Positions 17,059 to 24,723 of a DNA stretch of 64,000 bases are shown here, piece by piece. Position 1 is the stretch's first letter; every line of letters begins with the position of its first letter. Source of the DNA: Actinomycetota bacterium (GTDB lineage: Bacteria; Actinomycetota; Actinomycetes; Actinomycetales; Dermatophilaceae); assembly GCA_020160805.1 (NCBI GenBank), contig JAIUPO010000019.1, positions 1-64,000 on the forward strand. The letters are read 5' to 3'. The position numbers and the translations under genes are program-made. Under the pieces are notes generated by a model, which had not been told where the DNA came from, searched no databases, and saw nothing but the letters and a program-made list of their open reading frames with translations.

Positions 17059-17472
17059 ATGGACGACGAGTACTGGTCCAACTTCTCGGACCCGCTTCCG
17101 CTCTCAGAGCTCGCACTGATCTTGCGGCTCAGCGAGACAACTGTGCTCCGCAGACTTCAAGATGCCACCATCCCCGGGCACTTCATCGGCGGATCCTGGA
17201 TCGTCTTCCAAAGCGAATTCCGTGCGTGGCTTGCCAGCCGACGCAACCTGCCCATGGACGAACTGCCCAACCCGGACCCCCTGATCGCCTGCGAGGATCA
17301 ACTCGGAATGGCCGAGCTCATGGAGATCTTCGGCAAGACCAAACAGACAATCCGGCGCTGGCTCACGGAGCAACAGATCCCGGGTTACGTCATCAATGGC
17401 CGATGGGTGGTCTATACCCACGAACTCCGACTAGCGCTGAACACCAACGCGAACACCGCAAGGATCAACTAG
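17059..17472 (+). CDS. Protein with two tandem excisionase-like helix-turn-helix domains
   Basis: From ATG 17059 the 137-residue protein contains two similar modules. The first (about 12-55) reads L-P-L-S-E-L-A-L-I-L-R-L-S-E-T-T-V-L-R-R-L with I-P-G-H-F-I-G-G-S-W. The second (about 78-125) reads M-A-E-L-M-E-I-F-G-K-T-K-Q-T-I-R-R-W-L with I-P-G-Y-V-I-N-G-R-W. Each matches an excisionase/MerR-like winged helix (helix-turn-helix, then G-x-x-W/V wing). It probably binds DNA as a transfer or replication regulator. An ATG at 16981 would add 26 residues of poor quality and is not preferred. Confidence 0.7.
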   Translation: MDDEYWSNFSDPLPLSELALILRLSETTVLRRLQDATIPGHFIGGSWIVFQSEFRAWLASRRNLPMDELPNPDPLIACEDQLGMAELMEIFGKTKQTIRRWLTEQQIPGYVINGRWVVYTHELRLALNTNANTARIN

Positions 17473-17564
17473 ACCTCCGGAGATCGAAGGTTCTTCAGCC
17501 TGGGACCCGCGACACGCCCGCGCGCCTCCGATTAAAGCCCCCTTTAACTCGGAATGATTGCCCC

Positions 17565-17816
17565 ATGAGTCAGGGAAGCAACGCAGGCGTCAAACGCAAC
17601 CGTCGTCCCACCGGAACAAAGTCAGTCGAGCGGAAGATCCACCTGGATCCCGCTACAGCTGCCGCTATCGCCGCAGCATCGAAGGCATCCGGCCAGATGT
17701 CTTTTTCCCTATACCTCGAGCGCCTTATCAGTCAGCTCGAAGCCGAACTAGGAGCGCTGCCCGTGCTCTCCCCCACGCTCGATGGCACGGAGGTAATAAC
17801 AAAACGCGCCGCATAA
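17565..17816 (+). CDS. Small ribbon-helix-helix-like plasmid protein
   Basis: The 83-residue basic protein begins with an Arg/Lys-rich segment, followed by E-R-K-I-H-L-D-P-A-T-A-A-A-I-A-A-A-S-K and then S-F-S-L-Y-L-E-R-L-I-S-Q-L-E-A-E-L. A beta strand and two helices in this order fit a ribbon-helix-helix DNA binder, a common copy-number or transfer regulator. The ATG at 17565 gives the best-looking protein. A hairpin follows 8 bp after the stop. It lies just ahead of the replication gene, so a copy-control role is plausible but unproven. Confidence 0.6.
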   Translation: MSQGSNAGVKRNRRPTGTKSVERKIHLDPATAAAIAAASKASGQMSFSLYLERLISQLEAELGALPVLSPTLDGTEVITKRAA

Positions 17817-17824
17817 CCAGAAAA

Positions 17825-17848
17825 GGCCCGCCACTTGCGTGGCGGGCC
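17825..17848. terminator. Perfect 10-bp hairpin, likely terminator
   Basis: GGCCCGCCAC, a 4-base loop and GTGGCGGGCC form a perfect stem 8 bp after the stop of the 83-residue gene. On the minus strand the stem is followed by TTTTC, so it may also block transcription from the right. It resembles the hairpin at 18190-18211. Confidence 0.75.
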
Positions 17849-17938
17849 ATCCGAAGTATTGCAGTTCCAACCCTCTCGCTTGCCGGCACTGGGGTTCGAA
17901 CTGAGGAAGATCATCCAACCCTCACGGGAGGTTTCTCT

Positions 17939-18181
17939 ATGTCTCGCAGTTTATTGCTACCCCGACGGCTTTCACCATCAGTGGTCCTCGGCGTGTCGCT
18001 CGTGAAAGCAGGGACGCTCGCAGAGTCCGTGGGTGGTCGCGCATCAGTTTTGAGCCAGTTTGGTCGACGCCTTTTCACAGCGACAAACGAATTCCCCAGG
18101 CATTGGGGTGTCCTATTTGGCATCCCTGCAGCCACTGGGCCCCGCGCTCGAGGCGAGGAGCTGCCTATCAGACCCGCTTAA
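17939..18181 (+). CDS. Candidate 80-residue basic protein ahead of the replication gene
   Basis: An ATG at 17939 has a good ribosome-binding site (GGGAGG, 8 bases upstream) and opens an 80-codon frame ending just before a hairpin at 18190. The product is rich in Leu, Val, Arg and Pro, with no known domain and no clear membrane helix. Framing by a ribosome-binding site and a hairpin supports a small gene. The third-position GC is weaker than in neighbours, so it could instead be leader or origin DNA upstream of the replication gene. Confidence 0.35.
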   Translation: MSRSLLLPRRLSPSVVLGVSLVKAGTLAESVGGRASVLSQFGRRLFTATNEFPRHWGVLFGIPAATGPRARGEELPIRPA

Positions 18182-18189
18182 AAGAGAAG

Positions 18190-18211
18190 GCCCGCCGCAA
18201 GCGACGGGCCG
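18190..18211. terminator. Hairpin before the replication gene
   Basis: GGCCCG and CGGGCC close a stem with an inner CGC/GCG pairing. It lies 9 bp after the 80-codon ORF and 48 bp before the replication-gene start. It shares sequence (AAGGCCCGCC..., GGGCC..GAAGT) with the hairpin at 17825-17848. Confidence 0.6.
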
Positions 18212-18259
18212 AAGTCTCACAGCCTCACACCTAGAGAAGTTTGGCGACAGATCAGGTGT

Positions 18260-20299
18260 ATGGCCGATTTGGTAAAGAGCCGGAAGAGATCCGGGCCTTT
18301 GTTGTACCCACAATCCGAGGAAGGTGTTGGGTTGATAGTAACCGATCTGCACAGATACGACCTCGTTGCGCGCACCCACACGACCAGCGTGTCGCTTCCC
18401 CTGGATGCAGCGTGGGAGCTGACCCGGCGCATTAGCCCGCGCGATGACGTTCGCGTGATGGTCCGGGAAGCCGATGGTCAGCTCCATGCGAACGCCTACC
18501 CGCGCCTCTACAGGCTCGGCCCTACGGTCCCACAAACGCCGTGGTGTATCCGCCTGGCTGACACTCGTGGGCAGTTCCGCCTGCTGTGCTTTGACTTCGA
18601 CGCCAAGGACGGCGAGGACGCTGCTGAACGAGCTGTCGATGACTGCGAGGCACTCTCCAAAATTCTTGGCGGACTGTCGATCGCCCACGTTGTCTGCCAG
18701 TCCTCAGCCGGCGGCGGCCGACACCTCTGGGTTGGTATTCGCGGCTCCGCAGCCAGTGACATCATCGGGCGACTCGCGATCGCCGCCCGCGCCAACTACC
18801 GCACCCTTGACCACGGAATGCTGCTGAACCCGAGAGAAGGAGCCGCCCGGCCTCCCGGCGCACCCCACCGCGATGGCAGTGCCTCGCGTATTCTTCGCGG
18901 TCGCATCGAATCGTTGACCAACCCGACCACGACCACCGAGGACCTCTCACAGGTGATCTCGGCGCTCATCAGTGCGGCACCCTCGATCCGGGCAGAGGAA
19001 AGCTCCCCGTCCGGACCGATCGATACCTCTCACACGGCCCACCGGCGCCTGAGCAAGTCCGGCGAAGCGCACATGGCAACCATTCGAGGTGGCAGCAACC
19101 CCAGCTGGACCGGTTTCATGTGCCTACTCGCTGCCGCCACCGCCGGCTGGGCATTACGCGATGTCGAGCATGCCGCACGCACTGCTCCGGGTATGGAGCA
19201 CTACCGGACGAAGAACACCGGCCGCGGCACCCGCCGCCCCCGCACGGCCGCAGAAGCCGCCACACGCCTTGAGCGGCAATGGGCCAAAGCCCAGCAAATC
19301 GCCGCCCTGCACACCGTCCTGCCGCCGGCACGAGAGCCACGGGACCTCACCGAGCTGGACGCGATCGTCACCGACGTCGAGGACCTCCTGCAGCGCTTCA
19401 CGGTCAATGCCGGTCGTTGGGGCAACACGGAGGCCGCCGTGTCTCAGCGCACCATCCTCACCGCCGTGGCATACCTGACACTGCACACTGGCAAACGCGT
19501 CGTCGCAGCTTCAATCCGCGACCTGGCACTGCTTTCCGGCCTCGGCCGCACCACCGCCGCAACCGCCCTCCACGCCCTCACAGCCGCAGGTTTCCTCCAG
19601 CCGGTGCGTGGCCACGACGGCGCCAACGCTGCCGAATGGAAGCTAACCCCGCACTTTTCCACAAGCCCTGACAGACTCCGGTCACAACCACTTAAGAACC
19701 CCCGCCCCCCCACCGAACTCTTTACTGTTAGAGCTGCGGTTGTCGACGTTCTCGAGCGGCGACTGCTGGATCAGCGGCATGACCTCTTCACCCGCGCGGG
19801 TCTGGGACATCTAGCCGGTCAGCTCTACGCCTACCTGGGTGGTCGGCAGTCAGTAACGGTTGATTCGGCGGCCCAGATGCTCGGTGTTTCTCCTCGACAT
19901 GCGGCGACAGTTCTGAGCCGACTGAGGCATTCGAAGCTGCTCGTCCGAGCAGGAAATGGTTGGGCGAGGGCGAAGCAAGACCTTCGCGATAAGGCAGCGA
20001 GGGTACTTGGGGTTCTGGGAGTGCTTCGCGACAGAGCCGCTCGGTACGCGGACGAGCGCGAACTGTGGGCGTGGTGGCAGGCCGAAGTATCAACGATGAT
20101 GGCTCGTCCTGGAGCTCGTCCGCGTCGAGCCCATGTCACCAGCCGCCCGGTGTTTGAGAGCGGTCGTCCTGGAGAGCGGATTTGGCCTCGCTACCCTCGC
20201 AGCAGTGATGCTCGAGCCGACCACCGACAGGCCAGGCAATATGTGAATGACGGCGTCCTGTCCCCCACCAACCGGTGGCAGCTGTCAGATGCCGCATAA
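18260..20299 (+). CDS. Plasmid replication protein with primase-polymerase (AEP-like) domain
   Basis: The 679-residue protein carries archaeo-eukaryotic-primase signatures: F-R-L-L-C-F-D-F-D-A (Asp112 and Asp114, metal ligands), S-S-A-G-G-G-R-H-L-W (His155) and a third acidic position near T-L-D-H-G (Asp184), followed by R-P-P-G-A-P-H-R. After a linker, two helix-turn-helix-like regions appear (about 425-470 and 545-600, V-D-S-A-A-Q-M-L-G-V-S-P-R-H-A-A-T-V-L-S). This prim-pol plus winged-helix layout is typical of actinobacterial plasmid replication initiators. The ATG at 18260 has only a weak AGGTG ahead, so the start is uncertain. Most likely the essential Rep protein; the origin is probably nearby. 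Confidence 0.78.
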   Translation: MADLVKSRKRSGPLLYPQSEEGVGLIVTDLHRYDLVARTHTTSVSLPLDAAWELTRRISPRDDVRVMVREADGQLHANAYPRLYRLGPTVPQTPWCIRLADTRGQFRLLCFDFDAKDGEDAAERAVDDCEALSKILGGLSIAHVVCQSSAGGGRHLWVGIRGSAASDIIGRLAIAARANYRTLDHGMLLNPREGAARPPGAPHRDGSASRILRGRIESLTNPTTTTEDLSQVISALISAAPSIRAEESSPSGPIDTSHTAHRRLSKSGEAHMATIRGGSNPSWTGFMCLLAAATAGWALRDVEHAARTAPGMEHYRTKNTGRGTRRPRTAAEAATRLERQWAKAQQIAALHTVLPPAREPRDLTELDAIVTDVEDLLQRFTVNAGRWGNTEAAVSQRTILTAVAYLTLHTGKRVVAASIRDLALLSGLGRTTAATALHALTAAGFLQPVRGHDGANAAEWKLTPHFSTSPDRLRSQPLKNPRPPTELFTVRAAVVDVLERRLLDQRHDLFTRAGLGHLAGQLYAYLGGRQSVTVDSAAQMLGVSPRHAATVLSRLRHSKLLVRAGNGWARAKQDLRDKAARVLGVLGVLRDRAARYADERELWAWWQAEVSTMMARPGARPRRAHVTSRPVFESGRPGERIWPRYPRSSDARADHRQARQYVNDGVLSPTNRWQLSDAA

Positions 20300-20336
20300 G
20301 CGAGCTGCGTCGCCCCAGCAAGGTGTGGTACCGTTT

Positions 20337-20346
20337 CTTGTACAAG
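20337..20346. promoter_or_regulatory. Candidate YefM operator (CTTGTACAAG palindrome)
   Basis: A 10-bp perfect palindrome with TGTACA core lies 18 bp before the antitoxin ATG. TGTACA-centred palindromes are the known binding sites of E. coli YefM, so autoregulation here is plausible. Confidence 0.55.
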
Positions 20347-20363
20347 TAACTCGGAGGTGGGTC

Positions 20364-20615
20364 ATGACGACTGTCACGGCAAGCGATGCGCGTAAGTCCC
20401 TATTCCCCCTGCTGGGGCAGGTCAATGACGACCACAGCGTGGTGACCATCACCTCTAAGGCCGGTAACGGAGTTCTGATCTCTGAAGAAGACTACGAAGC
20501 GTGGCAGACGACTCTTCACCTGTTCTCTACTCCCGCCAATGCCCGCCGCCTCTCCGAAGCGCTCGAGCGTTCCGACGCCGGCAGCTACACCGCTCGGGAA
20601 CTCGACCGGGAGTGA
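20364..20615 (+). CDS. yefM: YefM/Phd-family antitoxin
   Basis: The 83-residue protein opens with T-V-T-A-S-D-A-R-K-S-L-F-P-L-L-G-Q-V and continues V-V-T-I-T-S-K-A-G-N-G-V-L-I-S-E-E-D-Y-E-A-W, the canonical YefM/Phd DNA-binding fold. The C-terminal part (S-E-A-L-E-R-S) wraps the toxin. A GGAGG ribosome-binding site lies 6 bases before the ATG. Its TGA overlaps the toxin GTG (GTGA), coupling the two genes. It neutralises the YoeB-like toxin and represses the operon, probably through the TGTACA palindrome upstream. Confidence 0.93.
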   Translation: MTTVTASDARKSLFPLLGQVNDDHSVVTITSKAGNGVLISEEDYEAWQTTLHLFSTPANARRLSEALERSDAGSYTARELDRE

Positions 20616-20872
20616 GACTCGTCTTCGATCAGGCCGGTTGGGAAGACTACCAATGGTGGCAGCTCAATGACCGTCGGCTCCTGAAGCGCATCAATACTCT
20701 GATCGACGACGCGCTTCGCACGCCTGGTGAAGGACGTGGACAACCCGAGCGGCTCAAACACCGGGCCAATGATGTTTGGTCCCGGCGCATCACTCAAGAA
20801 CACCGACTTGTGTACCGAATTGTCGGAACCGATCTCGTAGTCTTGCAGGCTCGTTTTCACTACGACGACTGA
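20612..20872 (+). CDS. yoeB: YoeB/Txe-family ribosome-dependent mRNA endonuclease toxin
   Basis: The 86-residue RelE-superfamily toxin starts at GTG 20612. It shows W-E-D-Y-Q-W-W, L-K-R-I-N-T-L-I-D-D, G-E-G-R-G-Q-P-E-R-L-K-H, W-S-R-R-I-T-Q-E-H-R-L-V-Y and the terminal F-H-Y, which carry the conserved Glu, Arg, His and Tyr of YoeB. It cuts mRNA in the ribosomal A site when free of antitoxin. Length and motifs are complete, so it should be active. The 4-bp overlap with yefM is typical. Function here: plasmid stabilisation. Confidence 0.93.
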   Translation: MRLVFDQAGWEDYQWWQLNDRRLLKRINTLIDDALRTPGEGRGQPERLKHRANDVWSRRITQEHRLVYRIVGTDLVVLQARFHYDD

Positions 20873-21290
20873 TCGTCTCTCTCCCGCGATTGCGGCGACG
20901 CGGGCGTAAGGAACCCACCGGCCTCACCCTTTTCGCGCAAAACGATCGACCCGACTACCGGCGCTATCCCCGAGCTCGAGCTGGACGTTTCGACCACGGA
21001 GCTGCGGCTGGGCTGGTAGCCGCAGGCATCCTGCGCACAGAGAAGATCACGGCCGCTCAAGCGGCCTGACGGAGCCCGCAAGCGGGCCAGGTGCCCAAAC
21101 AGCTAATTGCCCTTCCGGCTCGCCGACCGTAGCTCGCTCCCGACCCTGCGTGCCCTCCGGGCGCTATTTGCAGACTCCGGCTACGCCTGCGCTTAGCAAC
21201 CGCACCCCTCAAGCACTCCAGGCCGTCCGCTCTCAATCGATCTCTGTTGCCGGAAAGGCAAAAGAAACAGTTGATCAAGGGGAAAAAACC
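20873..21290 (+). promoter_or_regulatory. Leader region A upstream of ssb (repeated element)
   Basis: This 418-bp gene-free stretch holds the first copy of an element also found upstream of the parB-like and LPD29 genes. Block 1 is 21108-21132 (CCGGCTCGCCGACCGTAG), block 2 is 21161-21203 (CGCTATTTGCAGACTCCGGC then TAGCAACCGC), and block 3 is 21230-21268, containing CTCTG followed by the hairpin TTGCC-GGAAA-GGCAA. An AAGGGG ribosome-binding site follows. The first 200 bp hold nothing recognised. Conservation in non-coding DNA suggests a shared promoter or origin-like signal. Confidence 0.7.
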
Positions 21291-21689
21291 ATGACGGACA
21301 TCATCACCCTCAGAGGATTGGTCGCCACCACCCCGCGCCACGTCGTCACCAGCGACGGACTGCCGATCACATCCTTCCGCCTCGCAAGCACCACGCGCCG
21401 GTTCGACCGCACCGAGAACCGATGGCTCGACGGCGAAACCAACTGGTACACCATCACCGCGTTCCGCCAGCTGGCCGTCAACGCAGCGCAGTCCATCACC
21501 AAAGGGCAGCGCATCATCCTCACCGGAGTCGTCCGCATCCGCGAATGGGAAAGCGACGAGCGGACCGGAACCAACGTCGAGGTCGAAAGCGAATCGATCG
21601 GACACGACCTCGCATGGGGCACCGCCGTATTCAGCCGAAGCGTGAGCACCCCGAGCGAGCAGGAGCCCGCCGAAGCCGTCAGCGCCTAA
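21291..21689 (+). CDS. ssb: Single-stranded DNA-binding protein
   Basis: The 132-residue protein has the OB-fold pattern of SSB: I-T-L-R-G-L-V-A-T-T-P, I-T-S-F-R-L-A-S-T-T-R-R-F-D-R, W-Y-T-I-T-A-F-R-Q-L-A-V-N-A-A, K-G-Q-R-I-I-L-T-G-V-V-R-I-R-E-W. The tail is short and lacks the usual acidic D-D-x-P-F end that recruits host proteins, so it may coat DNA without replisome contacts. A plasmid SSB protects single-stranded DNA entering a recipient. It lies first in the repeated-leader block and is followed by a strong hairpin terminator. Confidence 0.9.
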   Translation: MTDIITLRGLVATTPRHVVTSDGLPITSFRLASTTRRFDRTENRWLDGETNWYTITAFRQLAVNAAQSITKGQRIILTGVVRIREWESDERTGTNVEVESESIGHDLAWGTAVFSRSVSTPSEQEPAEAVSA

Positions 21690-21707
21690 GCGTCGCCGTC
21701 AACCACC

Positions 21708-21740
21708 GTGGGCCGACCTGAAACAGGCAGGTCGGCCCAC
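21708..21740 (+). terminator. 13-bp hairpin terminator after ssb
   Basis: GTGGGCCGACCTG, a short loop and CAGGTCGGCCCAC form a perfect 13-bp stem 18 bp after the ssb stop. There is no clear T tail, as is common in high-GC actinobacteria. Confidence 0.85.
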
Positions 21741-21784
21741 TCCCCCAAACATCAGCAAGCACAACTCACAACTTGGAGAACGCA

Positions 21785-22699
21785 ATGACCACCACGACCA
21801 GCACCCTCGACAGCATCCACCAGCAGCACCACGGCCTCACCGCCGACCAGATAGCGCGCGTCATCCTGTCCTGCGTGCTCGAGCCCGGCGACTCCGAAGC
21901 CGGAAAGCTCGTCGCAACCATCGGCGCATACGCGACCGTTCAGGCCATCTTCGACACCGAGGACGACCCGAGCACCGCGCAGCTACGAGAGCGCACAGTC
22001 CCCCGGTTCAGCAGCGGCAACATCGCACAAGCACTCCGCGCCGCGACCCGGCACGGTGCAACCCTCATCACGCCCGAGCACCCGCACTGGCCCACCCGTA
22101 TGAACGATCTCGCGGACATCGCCCCGGTGGCCCTGTGGGTCCGTGGCAACAGTGAGATCCTCACCGACGAGAAAACCACCGCCATCGTCGGCGCCCGAGC
22201 GGCCACCGGCTACGGAGAGCACATCACCATGGAAATCGCCGCAGGACTCGTCGACCGCGGACACACCATCGCTTCAGGAGCCGCCTACGGCATCGACGGC
22301 ATGGCACACCGGGCGGCTCTCGCGTCAGGAGGGCGCACCATCGCCTACCTCGCCGGGGGTGTCGACCGGTTCTACCCGGCAGGGCACGACGCATTGCTGA
22401 CCCGCATCGCTGAGGCCGGAGCAGTCGTTTCCGAACTCCCCTGCGGCGCAGCCCCGACCCGCTGGCGCTTCCTGCAACGAAACCGGCTCATCGCAGCCAA
22501 CAGCTCCTCCGTACTGGTCACCGAAGCAGGATGGCGCTCCGGCTCACTAGGGACCGCAAGTCACGCCGCTACCCTCGGCCGACCCGTAGGAGCAGTGCCC
22601 GGACCGGTGACCAGCGCGGCATCCGCCGGAACACACCGCCTCATCCGAGACCACGCCGCAACCCTCGTCACCAACTCAGAGGAGGCCGCCGAGCTGTAG
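21785..22699 (+). CDS. dprA: DprA/Smf-family DNA-processing protein
   Basis: The 304-residue protein has the DprA Rossmann domain: A-I-V-G-A-R-A-A-T-G-Y-G (about 131-142), I-A-S-G-A-A-Y-G-I-D-G-M-A-H-R (about 162-176), A-Y-L-A-G-G-V-D, E-A-G-A-V-V-S-E-L-P, F-L-Q-R-N-R-L-I-A and G-P-V-T-S-A-A-S-A-G. DprA binds single-stranded DNA and loads RecA. On a plasmid beside ssb it may act on incoming DNA. The start is ATG 21785 after a GGAG site. The upstream region is only the ssb terminator plus 44 bp, so it alone in this block lacks its own repeated leader. A hairpin terminator follows. Confidence 0.9.
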   Translation: MTTTTSTLDSIHQQHHGLTADQIARVILSCVLEPGDSEAGKLVATIGAYATVQAIFDTEDDPSTAQLRERTVPRFSSGNIAQALRAATRHGATLITPEHPHWPTRMNDLADIAPVALWVRGNSEILTDEKTTAIVGARAATGYGEHITMEIAAGLVDRGHTIASGAAYGIDGMAHRAALASGGRTIAYLAGGVDRFYPAGHDALLTRIAEAGAVVSELPCGAAPTRWRFLQRNRLIAANSSSVLVTEAGWRSGSLGTASHAATLGRPVGAVPGPVTSAASAGTHRLIRDHAATLVTNSEEAAEL

Positions 22700-22703
22700 G
22701 CCA

Positions 22704-22736
22704 CGACAGGCCGGCCCTGCCGGGGCCGGCCTGTCG
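22704..22736 (+). terminator. 13-bp hairpin terminator after dprA
   Basis: CGACAGGCCGGCC, a 7-base loop and GGCCGGCCTGTCG make a perfect stem 4 bp after the stop codon. Confidence 0.85.
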
Positions 22737-22996
22737 CTCCCCGGCTTGTCCCTCACCAAGAAGCGCATCGGAACCGCCGTACACGGCGGTGCAGCAGCAG
22801 TGACAACCTGCCAGGTTGCCCTTCCGGCGCGCCGACCGTAGTTCGCTCCGGCCGCTTCGTTCCTGGCTTTCGCGGCATATCCTCGCTCGCTTCGCTCACT
22901 GCGGTATTCCACGACCAGGCACTGCGCAGCCTCCACTCCCAAACGATCTCTGTGCCGGAACGGCAACAAAAACAGTCGATCAAGGAGACAAGAACC
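22737..22996 (+). promoter_or_regulatory. Leader region B upstream of the parB-like gene (repeated element)
   Basis: The second copy of the element. Block 1 is at 22816-22847 (CTTCCGGCGCGCCGACCGTAGTTCGC). Block 3 is at 22934-22974, with ACGATCTCTG and the hairpin TGCCG-GAA-CGGCA, then a GATCAAGGAG ribosome-binding region matching copy A. Block 2 is replaced by a different segment (22865-22915, CTTTCGCGGCATATCCTCGC then GCGGTATTCCACGACC), which recurs inverted at 32859-32900. A separate hairpin, ACCGCCGT-AC-ACGGCGGT, lies near 22770. Confidence 0.7.
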
Positions 22997-24418
22997 ATGA
23001 CAGACACCATCACGCTCGGCACCATCGAGCACATCGACCCCGCGCAGATCGAGGTCGAAACGAACGTGCGAACGATCGTGAAAGTCGACACCGCTCTCGT
23101 AGCCAGCATCCGCGAGTTCGGAGTCCTCGAACCTGTCGTCTGCCGCCGCAGCACCGAGGGCACGGTCAGCGTTCGGATGGGGCAGCGTCGAGTGCTCGCC
23201 GCCAGAGAAGCCGGACGGACCACCATCCCGGCCTACATCGTGGAGGGCGACGATTCGACCGTGACCCGGCTCGTGGAACAGTTCGCCGAGAACGAGCACC
23301 GTGCCGACCTGACCGAACCCGAACGCGCCGCCGTGTTCCAGCAGCTGGCGTTCGAAGGCCTCAGCGTTCCTCAAATCGCCAAGCAGACGGGCGTCAAGAA
23401 GGCCGTAGTCGAGGCGGGAATCAAGGTCGCCGATAGCCAGTTCGCCGGTCAGCTCGCCAGCAAGCACGAAGTGACCCTCGATCAGGCAGCCGCACTGATC
23501 GAATTCGAAGATGACAAAGAGGCAGTGAGCCGACTCGTCCAGTATGCCGAAGAGAGCCCCGACCAGTTCGCCCACGAGCTGCAGCGCCAGCGCGATAACC
23601 GGGTGCGCGCCGACGCCGTCGCCGCCGAGCGCACCACTCTGATCGAGATGGGCTACACCATCCTCGAATCACGCCCGGACTCCTACTACGACAAAGAGCA
23701 CACCAGCATCCGCGATCTGGTCACAGCCGAAGGCGAACCGGTCACCGTCGAGCACCTGACCGACGTCACCCCGAAGTTCGCCCACGTCCGCTCGTTCTAC
23801 ACCGGCGACGTCGACGTGGCCTACTACGTCACCGACCCCAAGGCGCACGGCTTCAGGAAGGTCAGCGCCAGCGGGAACGTCAGCGGACCCATGAGCGAGG
23901 AGCAGAAGGCCGAGCGAAAGACGCTCATCGCCAACAACAAGGCGTGGGCATCGGCGGAAGTTGTCCGACGCGAGTGGCTGGCAACGCTCCTGTCCCGCAA
24001 GACCCTCCCGAAGGATGCCAGCCCCTTCATCGCACAGGCGCTCACGGCACACCGCAACACCATCGCGGCAGCCATCGGCAACGGCAACAGGCTCGCGGCA
24101 TCACTGCTGAGCCTCGACGCCCCCGACTCGTACTGGGCAGCCAGCCCACTCGACACCCTCGCCGCAAGCCAGCCCGGCAAAGCCGGGCACATCGCCCTCG
24201 CCGTGGTGATCGGCGGGTATGAGGCGAGCACCGGAAAGCACACATGGCGAAACCCCGGACGTGACGCGTTCGCCTACTTCACACAACTCGCTGCATGGGG
24301 TTACCCGTTGTCAGAGGTGGAGCAGATCGTCGCCGACGCCACCCCCGCTGAGCGTCCGGCACCTGAGCCTGACCCCGACGACGCTGATGAGGTCGACCCG
24401 GACGAGTTCGAGGGCTAA
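22997..24418 (+). CDS. ParB/RepB/Spo0J-family protein (leading-region type)
   Basis: The 473-residue protein starts with a ParB N-terminal nuclease-like domain: I-D-P-A-Q-I, S-I-R-E-F-G-V-L-E-P-V-V, M-G-Q-R-R-V-L-A-A-R-E-A-G, and F-A-E-N-E-H-R-A-D-L-T-E. A helix-turn-helix follows (L-S-V-P-Q-I-A-K-Q-T-G-V-K-K-A-V-V), then a long unique C-terminal region with an acidic tail (D-P-D-D-A-D-E-V-D-P-D-E-F). It is separate from the parA locus 1.3 kb downstream and resembles the ParB-like proteins of conjugative leading regions more than a partition CTPase. A DNA-binding or regulatory role on entering DNA is inferred. Confidence 0.82.
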   Translation: MTDTITLGTIEHIDPAQIEVETNVRTIVKVDTALVASIREFGVLEPVVCRRSTEGTVSVRMGQRRVLAAREAGRTTIPAYIVEGDDSTVTRLVEQFAENEHRADLTEPERAAVFQQLAFEGLSVPQIAKQTGVKKAVVEAGIKVADSQFAGQLASKHEVTLDQAAALIEFEDDKEAVSRLVQYAEESPDQFAHELQRQRDNRVRADAVAAERTTLIEMGYTILESRPDSYYDKEHTSIRDLVTAEGEPVTVEHLTDVTPKFAHVRSFYTGDVDVAYYVTDPKAHGFRKVSASGNVSGPMSEEQKAERKTLIANNKAWASAEVVRREWLATLLSRKTLPKDASPFIAQALTAHRNTIAAAIGNGNRLAASLLSLDAPDSYWAASPLDTLAASQPGKAGHIALAVVIGGYEASTGKHTWRNPGRDAFAYFTQLAAWGYPLSEVEQIVADATPAERPAPEPDPDDADEVDPDEFEG

Positions 24419-24425
24419 CGAGCAT

Positions 24426-24451
24426 CTGGCCCCGGCAATCGTCGGGGCCAG
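24426..24451 (+). terminator. Hairpin terminator after the parB-like gene
   Basis: CTGGCCCCG, an 8-base loop and CGGGGCCAG form a perfect 9-bp stem 8 bp after the stop codon. Confidence 0.8.
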
Positions 24452-24723
24452 ACCGCCCGCCGAACGGAGCCGCCTGGTCGGCGGCGCTCAGCTGACCAAG
24501 CCGAGCCGGCACGGAGGCCGGCGCTGACAATTCCTCTGGCCTCTGGCCTGTCCGGCTCGCCGACCGTAGTTCGCTACGCCGCTCCCGTGCCCCGCCATTC
24601 GCTATTTGCAGACTCCGGCTCACGCCTTCGCGTAGCAACCGCTCAGACGGATCACTCACGCGCCTCCCGCTCTCAAACGATCTCTGTGCCGGAAAGGCCA
24701 AAGAAACGACGAGGGAGAAAACG
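24452..24723 (+). promoter_or_regulatory. Leader region C upstream of the LPD29 gene (repeated element)
   Basis: The third copy of the element. Block 1 is at 24549-24575 (TCCGGCTCGCCGACCGTAGT), block 2 at 24599-24641 (CGCTATTTGCAGACTCCGGC then GTAGCAACCGC) and block 3 at 24668-24706 (CTCTCAAACGATCTCTGTGC then the GGAAAGGC hairpin). A GAGGGAG ribosome-binding site precedes the ATG. Spacing between blocks is the same as in copy A within a few bases. Confidence 0.7.

Noticed and set aside
22953-24418. Reading the parB-like gene as the partition partner of ParA
   Set aside because: It lies 1.3 kb upstream with its own leader and terminator, while a small DNA-binding protein gene follows parA by 2 bp next to the repeats. 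The latter is the likelier partner.
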